Made by a program: the position numbers and the translations under genes. Below the pieces are notes generated by a model. The model was given only the letters and a program-made list of their open reading frames with translations, ran no database searches and was not told where the DNA came from. This document shows positions 57,225-64,000 of a stretch of 64,000 nt of DNA, piece after piece. Numbering within the stretch: the first letter of the stretch is position 1; each line of letters opens with the position of its first letter. This stretch comes from Otatea glauca (lineage: Eukaryota > Streptophyta > Magnoliopsida > Poales > Poaceae), in the NCBI GenBank assembly GCA_036346275.1, contig CM070730.1, forward strand, positions 40,222,918-40,286,917, written 5' to 3'.

Positions 57225-58751
57225 CCACCAGCACGAGCCCCAGTGCCTTCGGCTCCCCCTCCCCACGAGCCTATGGTACAACCGAGTTCAATTCCGAGAG
57301 ACTCGGTCAGTCGGGAAGAGCCCAGGGTTCTGGTTTGTAGCGCCCCGAGTGGTCCCTCCGGGAGTGGCTCTGACACCCGAAAGAAGCCCCCAATGAGAAT
57401 GAAAAAGTCCGACAGGTTTGATGCCCCATCGACTCTTATTTGGCCCATTTTGCCAGCTCATTTACTGATTGTCCTTCTTGTAGGAATCCTTCGTGCGATG
57501 TTCTGTTCGAGACGCCGTCCAGGGCCCCTAAAGAAACTGAGCCCAAGACGTTCATGTCTTTGTTGAGGAGGCCTCGCCCGCGGACACAGAAGTGCCCCCC
57601 GAGCCCCAGCCACCTTCGCCGACACCTCATGCTTCGGTGTCGGGTCCTATTGCTCCAGAGCGTGTCTCCTGCCCATCCCCCGAGGTCGAAGAGATCTCCC
57701 GAGACCCGCCGACTCCTGCTCGCCCTCAGCTCATAATGCGGATTGCGTGGGTTGATGAGGACGGTTTGAGGTCTCTTTACGACTCGGAGGAGGAGAAGGA
57801 GAGGAATGACTTTTACAGTCATGCCACTGCCTGCGCTCGCCTGGCCCGGGTAATACTTTTCACTATTCTTACCGCCTCTTTGCTTGTGCTGGTAAGCATG
57901 TCGTCACCTTTCCCTGCGATGGTTGCAGAAATTGGGACAACGTTCTAAAAAGAAATCCGAATACCTCCAGAGGATGCTCTCGGAGATCAGGATGCACCAG
58001 GAATATCTTGCCGAGTTGGAGCAAATCAGGGCTAAGCATGCAACCGAGCTGCAAAGTCTTCGGTCGGAGGTCCACGCCCTGTGGGAAGAGAAGGAAACTC
58101 TTCAGCAGGAGAAGCTAGATGTTGTTGGCTTCCTTCGAGGTACATATTTCCTGGACCACCCCGTGCTGTTGTTCGATCGTCCAGTCTTTTGATTTCTTTG
58201 TCTTCGTGTCAGTTCGGGATTCCACTATTACAAAGCTTCAAGAGCAACTCAAGGTCTCGGAAGCCTCCAAATTGAAGTCGGAGAAGGACTTAGAAGGTAT
58301 GCTCAGCAGCCTAGCCCTCCTTTATCTTCGTTGTCTTCTTGGTATTTCTTGATAATCAGTTTTGCTTGCAGACTATAAGTTCAAGACACGGGTGCAATAC
58401 GCCGCTTACAATGAGAGGGTTGAATCCCTTGAAACATCTTGCTCCAAGCTTCGCGAGGCCTCTAAGCCGCTGCTGAGGTTGCTTCATCCCGGAGGCGAGA
58501 GGCCGCTCAGCAGAGACCAAGTCATCTCCCAACTGGAGGAAGCCCCCAAGGAGCTGAAGATACTCTTGAAGGAGACGACGACCAATGGCGCTAGCCAGGC
58601 TCTGGCTATCACCAAATCGCTTTATCCCCGAGTGGATCTCAAAGCTATCAAGGACAGCTATGCCCGCAACGTGGATGAAGACCAGGCCGCCGAACTCTGG
58701 GATGAAGTCAGGGATGCTTCTTCAGCTGTAGTGGAAACTTTGGACCTATGA
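57225..58751 (+). pseudogene. Antisense intron-bearing accessory gene of Tat copy 2
   Basis: It runs opposite to gag-pol. Exons: 57225-57415 (5' truncated), 57484-57849, 57929-58139, 58213-58297, 58372-58751. All four introns (68, 79, 73 and 74 bp) are GT-AG, and the exons join in frame, except for one apparent 1-bp loss near 57560. The product is Pro/Ser-rich first (PPEPQPPSPTPHAS, RIAWVDEDGLRSLYDSEEE), then strongly coiled-coil (KKKSEYLQRMLSEI, LAELEQIRAKHATELQSL, KLQEQLKVSEASKLKSEKDLE), ending with DQAAELWDEVRDASSAVVETLDL and a stop, 265 bp before the convergent end of pol. Similar antisense genes are known in Tat elements such as Grande. The function is unknown; the N-terminus is lost at the copia junction. 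Confidence 0.72.
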
Positions 58752-59016
58752 ATCAAATATATAAAAGTGTTTCTTTGTTCTTGCATTTTGTCTTTAAATA
58801 TTCAATTATGCTTGATGAGTCCATCTGAGTGGTTTTTGACGTATCATGTCCGACTAGTCCAGCCCCCAGGCTCTGAGGCATGGTTCATGACGCATGTCTC
58901 AGAGTCTTAAAATTTGTAGGAGCAAAGCACTCAGACGCATAGTTTTGGAGAAGATTATACGAGAACAACTTTAAGAGCAAACATTTATTCATAAAGAAAC
59001 AATTGAATTACAAAGT
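58752..59016. other. Convergent 3' ends: accessory gene and Tat copy 2 pol
   Basis: 265 bp between the accessory stop codon (+) and the integrase stop codon (-). It is AT-rich near 58755-58800 and contains the purine tract shared with Tat copy 1. Transcripts from the two strands would overlap here. Confidence 0.6.
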
Positions 59017-60492
59017 TCAAGTGAAAAAACGATGTAGCTGTTCTATGTTCCAGGTGTTGCTGATAGTTGTGTCGTCTTCACGCTTGAGCTTATAAGCCCC
59101 AGGACGTATCACTTCATCGATGACGTAAGGGCCTTCCCAGCTTGGGGAGAGCTTATGCTCGCATTTCTGATTCTTTCTAACGACCAGATCTCCTTTGGAG
59201 AATGCGCGGCTCCTTACATTGTGACTGTGATAGAGACGTAAGCCCGGAAGGTATCTTGCTGACTGAATTGTCGCGACGTCTCTGGCTTCTTCCAGCCGGT
59301 CGAGGTGTTCTAGCCGGCTTTCTTCCGAGGCAACTTATTCGTAGCTCCGAACCCGCGGGGATCCGAATTATAACTCAGTGGGGAGGACTGCCTCTGAGCC
59401 ATACACCAAGAAGAAAGGTGATTGCCCGGTTGCTCTGCTGGGGGTAGTTCGCAGCCCCCAGAGTACCAAAGGCAATTCTTTGACCCACCGAGTGGCGTAT
59501 GGTTTGAGACGGTCGAAAATCCTTGCCTTTAAGCCTTGTAACACCATGCCATTGGCTCGCTCAACCTGCCCATTACTTCGGGGGTGTGCTACCGATGCGA
59601 AGCAAATTTTTATGCCGAGTTCGCCGCACCAGTCTTGAAATATGCTGCATCTAAATTGGGTGTCGTTATCCGTGATGATTCGATTTGGTACACCGAACCT
59701 AACCACGATCTCATTGAAGAATTCTTTGGCCTTTGCGGCTGTGATTGTGACGACTAGCTTGGCCTCCACCCATTTGGTGAATTTATCAACAGCCACAAAG
59801 AGATGAGTATAACCGCCTTGAGCCTTCTTCAAAGGTCCCACCATGTCGAGCCCCCAGACCGCAAATGGCCAGGTGATCGGGATGGTCTGTAATTCCTGTG
59901 CCGATTTGTTCATCTGTCGTGCAAAGAACTGACATCCTTCGCATGAACGGACGATGTCCTCTGCATCAGTGACAGCGGTCGGCCAGAAAAATCCCTGACG
60001 ATAAGCCTTACCAACCAGGGTTGTTGACGTCGCGTGATTTCCACAAACTCCCAAGTGGATTTCCTTGAGAAGATCTCTTCCTTCTTGTTCTGATATGCAC
60101 CGTCGTAGTACACTAGAGGAGCTCTTACGATAGAGTTCTTCCCTGATCACTACATAGCTCTTGCTTCGGCGCATTATTCGTTCGGCCTCCACGCGGTCTT
60201 CGGGTAGCTCGTTCTTTGTCAAGTAGTCTAGATATGGAGCTGTCCAATCGGAGGAAATGACCAGGACTTCTGCCTGTTCGCTCTTCTCCACTAGGACGTC
60301 CGACTTAGGCCGAGTGCTTATTGTGGGCTTATGAATTTCTTCGACGAATACTCCCACGGATACTGTAGTTCGGCATGATACCATTTTCGATAGCTCACCG
60401 GCCGCTTCATTGTCCCAGCGGAGCACATGAACAAGTTCCAGGCCGTCGAAGTTACCTTCTAGCTTGCGTACCTCTTGGCAATAGGCAGCCAT
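59017..60492 (-). pseudogene. Integrase of Tat copy 2
   Basis: The frame 60492-59368 holds the tail of the second RNase H (RWDNEAAGELSKM), the zinc module (EIHLGVCGNHA...CEGCQFF), GLDMVG, TDNDTQF and QVERAN. The triad is present, but the usual Gly in TDNGTQ is Asp (TDND), next to the second catalytic Asp. A TAA at 59366-59368 and a frameshift near 59330 break the C-terminal part, which continues to the stop at 59017-59019 (SPSWEGPYVIDEVIRPGAYKLK). It is closest to copy 1 at 43132-44049, and together they give the full family pattern. Confidence 0.87.
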
Positions 60493-61558
60493 GTTGTCTT
60501 CGATGCAGGACCATTCTTTTTACACCTGATTGACCACAAGCATTGAATCTCCGCGAACCATCAAACGTCGGATACCGAGTCATATAGCGATGCGGAGCCC
60601 ATGGATGAGTGCCTTATGGCATCGGAGAAACCAAGACCGGGGGCGTCGTTAAGAAGGTCTTCAAATCTTCAAACGCTTGCTATGTCTCAGGCGTCCATTG
60701 GAACTTGTCCTGCTTCTTGAGGAGTTTAAAGAATGGCATACCTCGCATACCCAGTCGGGAAATAAACCTGCTGAGTGCGGCCATTCAACCTGTAAGCTTC
60801 TAGACATCCTTTTGGCAGGTCGGCGGTTCCATATTAGATATGGCCTTGATCTTCTCTGGATTAGCCTCAATGCCTCGTTGGGAGACGATAAACCCGAGCA
60901 GTTTTCCCGAAGATACTTTGAAAACACACTTCTCGGGATTAAGCTTCATGCTGAAGGCCCTTAGACTTTCGAACGTCTTTGCTAGGTCGGCGATAAGGTC
61001 CTTCTTCTCCCTAGTCTTCACCACGACATCATCCACATATGCCTCCACATTGCGTCCGAGTTGGGTATGAAAGCACCGCTGTATTGCGCGCTGATAAGTT
61101 GCACCAACATTTTTTAAACCGAACGACATCGTGGTATAGGAAAAGGCCCCTAAGGGCATGATGAATGAAGTCTTGATGTGATCTTCCGCCTTTAGGCGAA
61201 TCTAGTGATACCCTATGTAGGCATCGAGAAAATTCAGGATTTCGCACCCGGCGGTCGAGTCAACCACCTGATCAATTCGAGGTAGCCCGAAGGGATCCTC
61301 TAGACATGCCTTGTTGAGATCAGTATAATCAACGCACATGCACCAAGTTTTATTCTTCTTTTGAACTAGTACAGGGTTTGCCAACCAATCGGAATGATAC
61401 ACTTCTTTGATAAAACCTGCAGCTAATAGCTTGGTGATCTTTTGCTTGATGGAGTTCCGACGATCTGGAGTGAACCGCTGGTGTCTCTGCTTGACTGGCT
61501 TTGCCTTTGCATCGACATGTAGAGAATGCTCGATCACCTCCTTAGGAACACCCGGCAT
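60493..61558 (-). pseudogene. RT of Tat copy 2, with RNase H deletion
   Basis: 61558-61202 covers the RT lead (MPGVPKEVIEHSLHVD to FLDAYIGYH), 61159-60800 the catalytic part (SFGLKNVGATYQRA, YVDDVVVKTREKKD), then the thumb in another frame (60799-60625). At about 60618 the sequence jumps from the position of 41887 to that of about 42451 in copy 1, so roughly 560 bp are missing: the whole first RNase H and the N-terminal half of the second. Remaining second-RNase-H motifs (GDSMLVVNQV) end in a stop from CAA to TAA at 60522. Confidence 0.85.
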
Positions 61559-62260
61559 GTCGGATGGTTTCCAAGCAAAGATGTCCTTGTTAGCCCGGAG
61601 GAAGGTGAAGAGTACATCTTCCTATTTATCCCCAAGCCCTATCCTGATCAAAGTCGTCTTGGACGAGTCGGATGGGTCGAGGATAATTCTCTTGGTTTCT
61701 TCGCTAGGCTTTATTCCTAATGTGGCCTGCTTCTTGAATGGGACGTCGTCTTCTTCCTACAACGTGGTAGCCTCTGCCTGGATATTCTTCCCCTCAGCGG
61801 TTGCCTCCTACAGCTTGGCGAGTTCACAATTCTCTCGGTCGCATTCCAAAGATCGCTTGATGTCGCTGCGAATCGTGATGACGCCATCGGGTCTCGGTAT
61901 CTTCATCATCAAATAGGTGTAGTGCGGGACGGCCATGAACCGAGCCAGACCGGGTCTTCCCATGATAGCGTGATAAGCTGTCTCGAAATCCGCTACCTCG
62001 AAATTTACATACTCGGTCCGATAGTTGCTTTTGGTACCGAAGATGACAGGCAAAGAAATCTGCCCAAGAGGAAACGAAGACGCCCCAAGGATCACCCCGT
62101 GGAACGGCTGCGAGCTCGGCCTTAGCTCGAAGTGGGGGATGTTCATGTCGTCGAGGGTTTTGGCGAACAAGACATTGAGTCCACTCCCTCCATCAATCAA
62201 GACCTTCTTGAGCTTTACACTGCGAATGATAGGGTCGAGCACTAGAGGTTACTTATCCGG
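61559..62260 (-). pseudogene. Protease and linker of Tat copy 2
   Basis: 62242-61808 contains KKVLIDGGSGLNVLFAKTLDDM (active site), HGVILGASSFPLGQ and VADFETAYHAIMGRPGLARF, without the stop that interrupts copy 1 at 40561. The linker 61807-61559 has a stop (near 61625) shared with copy 1, suggesting that both descend from an already defective source or that the frame is organised differently there. The GTTACTTATCCGG site at 62248-62260 is the empty counterpart of the solo LTR insertion in copy 1. Confidence 0.84.
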
Positions 62261-63920
62261 ATGTAGAACTAGGTTGGGGTGATCCGAGCGATCGAAGGTG
62301 ATCGGGACTTTAGATCACTTTAGAAACTGGACTATTACCGGTTCCACCGCATTGATCTCCCGAGCGGTAAGTTTTTGCTTTCGCTTGGACTCGTATCTGG
62401 TAGAGCCCCCGTATATGTAGTTCAGTCCGTGCTCGGGCTCTTGGTAATCATCATCGCCAGGAATGTCCTTCTTGGCCGCCTCGTCCTTCGTTGGAGCTGG
62501 CTGCTTGTTGCTTTCGCGCACAAAACGCTTCAGAGTAAAGCAATCTTTAGCGGCGTGTTTACCTTTAGGGTGGAAAGGGAAGATCGCCTCCATGACGGTA
62601 TTGTAGTCGTGTGCCTCCCTTCACGCTACTCGAGGCCGGTTGCGTTCTGCTACCGCAACTAGCTCCTCGCCTTTTCGCTTTTTGTCTTTGTGCTTGGAGG
62701 ACTCGGCCCTGTTGCCTTTGTTCTTCTGTTGTGGGCGATCTTCTTAGCGCTCCGCTAGGGCGTCGGAGGCTGTGGCATAGCGGTCAGCCAATGGAAACAT
62801 CTCCTTTACAGGGGCCAGTGGTTTCTTGGACATTTTCTTGATTAGATCAGGATCACTTACCCCTTTCTGAAAGGCTACCACCACCACTGCATTAAATACG
62901 TCCCTGATGGTGTTCTTCTTCTGCATGAAACGCCGGATGAAATCTCTCGGCATCTCGTCCTTCTTCTGGTGAAGCTGATATAGGTCCCACGGGGTGCCAG
63001 GCCTCTCGTAGGTCCCTTGGAAGTTCGCGATAAATTGATCGCAAAGATCGCTCCAGGAGTCCACCGATTTCGCAGGAAGTCCTGTGAGCTATGATTTGAC
63101 CGCTAGGGCATAGACCTGCAGCCGCTTTGACCGCCAGGGCATAGACCTGCAGCCGCTTTGATTGCCAGCCATCACGTTTTGATTGCCCCCAGCCGCTTTG
63201 ACCGCCAGGGCATTGACCTGCAGCCAAGCTTCCAGATCTCGCGCCCCGTCAAACTGTACGATGCCCTTGGGGTTGAAACCTTCGGGCCATACCACTCGAC
63301 GTAACCGAGAGGTGAACGCTCAGATTCCGTCGATGGATCTGTTGTCTTGATGAGGGGGAGTCCGGCGTGGCGAGCCTTTAGCTCGGCGATCGTCATCAAC
63401 GCGTTGAGGTGACGTTCGGCGCGGCGAGTCCATGACTCGACGATCGTTGTTGTCGTTCCGACCACGACGACGATGGTCTCTATAGTCGTTGCGGTCGTCG
63501 TACCTTTGATCGCTTTGTGGACCGCGGCCGATACCGAAGCGTTCGTAGTCATCGTGGCGCCAGCGTCGATCTTCTTCGTCCCGCTCTTACCGTCTGGCGG
63601 TGATGTCTTGGCGGAGTTCGCGGTTGAGATTCTGGCGAACGTCTCCGACTAGTTGGATGAGGCGCCGACTGCCGGTACTCTGACTTGTGGCAGTCCGACT
63701 GCTAGCAACGTGGGTAGCAGCATGGGAGCGCAAGTGCGATTCTCCTACAGGCTTTTCCTGATTCTGCTGGATGGCCACCGCCATCACCATGGCCTTGGTC
63801 TGGGCCACGATCGGGGCCGCCGGCCTATCAGATGCAATCATTGGGTTCAACGTGTCGAGGAGCGTCTTGGAGGCGACGACGTTCTGCTGTGGCGTATGGA
63901 AGACAGCTTGGTCTCCCAAT
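62261..63920 (-). pseudogene. Gag of Tat copy 2
   Basis: From the right: 63919-63587 is a low-complexity N-terminal part (AMVMAVAIQQNQEK, LIQLVGDVRQNLNREL), then Arg/Asp-rich (about 63580-63350). The Retrotrans_gag core is 63064-62744 (LCDQFIANFQGTYERP, RDFIRRFMQKKN, ADRYATASDALAER). The knuckle form F-x-F-HPKGKHAAKDC lies in 62593-62560, with its first Cys replaced by Phe (copy 1 has Cys). Stops occur near 63345 and 62740. A 31-bp segment is repeated at 63096, 63127 and, diverged, 63198, breaking the frame. The start lies at or beyond 63919. Confidence 0.8.
63096..63235. repeat. 31-bp tandem repeat inside Tat copy 2 gag
   Basis: TTGACCGC.AGGGCATAGACCTGCAGCCGC repeats at 63096 and 63127 (31 bp apart) and, after a diverged spacer, at 63198. 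Because 31 is not a multiple of three, it shifts the gag frame at each copy. It is probably local replication slippage. Confidence 0.8.
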
Positions 63921-64000
63921 CTGGAATGTAGGATGTCTTCACGGACATGGCGGCCACGAGATCGAAGCGATCGCGTCTGTGCCTCCTTACCCTTACGAAG

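Overview
The window is repeat-dense nuclear DNA from a plant, almost certainly a grass. The grounds are its plant LTR-retrotransposon lineages: Ty3/gypsy with a chromodomain (Tekay/Del-like), Ty3/gypsy with a second RNase H (Tat-like), Ty1/copia, a gag-only non-autonomous LTR family, and a Tourist-like MITE with TAA target duplications. I see no convincing host protein-coding gene, tRNA, rRNA or CRISPR. Nearly everything is LTR retrotransposons inserted into one another, as in heterochromatin. The species cannot be named from this sequence alone.

Left part (1-21742). A broken Tekay-like gypsy element on the + strand (zinc knuckle, protease, RT, RNase H, integrase and a chromodomain remnant, 8060-11847) has a 3' LTR that starts at 11848 and ends at 21742. 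That LTR is split by a tandem array of a gag-only element on the - strand (12973-20864: LTR-internal-LTR-internal-LTR-partial internal). Upstream lies a related LTR ending at 8059. It carries a 1.77-kb solo-LTR-like insertion (4886-6650). A solo LTR with a perfect GATGT target duplication (217-3054) lies further left.

Middle part (21743-36325). Two - strand copia elements (gag plus LTR at 21743-24052; LTR, gag, integrase and the start of RT at 30371-35538) flank a gypsy-type LTR (24053 to about 28230). That LTR is itself split by a solo LTR with CACAA duplications (24672-26966). Between about 28356 and 29923 is an old, diverged tandem array with units of about 158 bp, followed by a 231-bp MITE.

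Right part (36326-64000). Tat copy 1 (+ strand, 36326-44245) is interrupted by a solo LTR with GTAAG duplications (37143-40247). Tat copy 2 (- strand) inserted into its 3' region: its 3' LTR is 44246-44773, its pol and gag run from 59017 to beyond the right edge, and its long 3' internal region holds an 80-81-bp tandem repeat and an antisense, intron-bearing accessory gene (57225-58751). A copia tandem (LTR-internal-LTR-truncated internal, 46205-57224) sits inside that region. Because Tat copy 2 lacks the solo LTR found in copy 1, it serves as an internal empty-site control.

The genes do not form a working host pathway. They are Gag, protease, RT, RNase H and integrase modules of mobile elements, nearly all broken by stops and frameshifts. 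Several stops are CAG to TAG changes, as expected from decay of methylated cytosine. The most unusual items are the two independent shared-LTR tandem arrays, the gag-only family, the spliced antisense gene inside a Tat element and the hidden satellite-like array.
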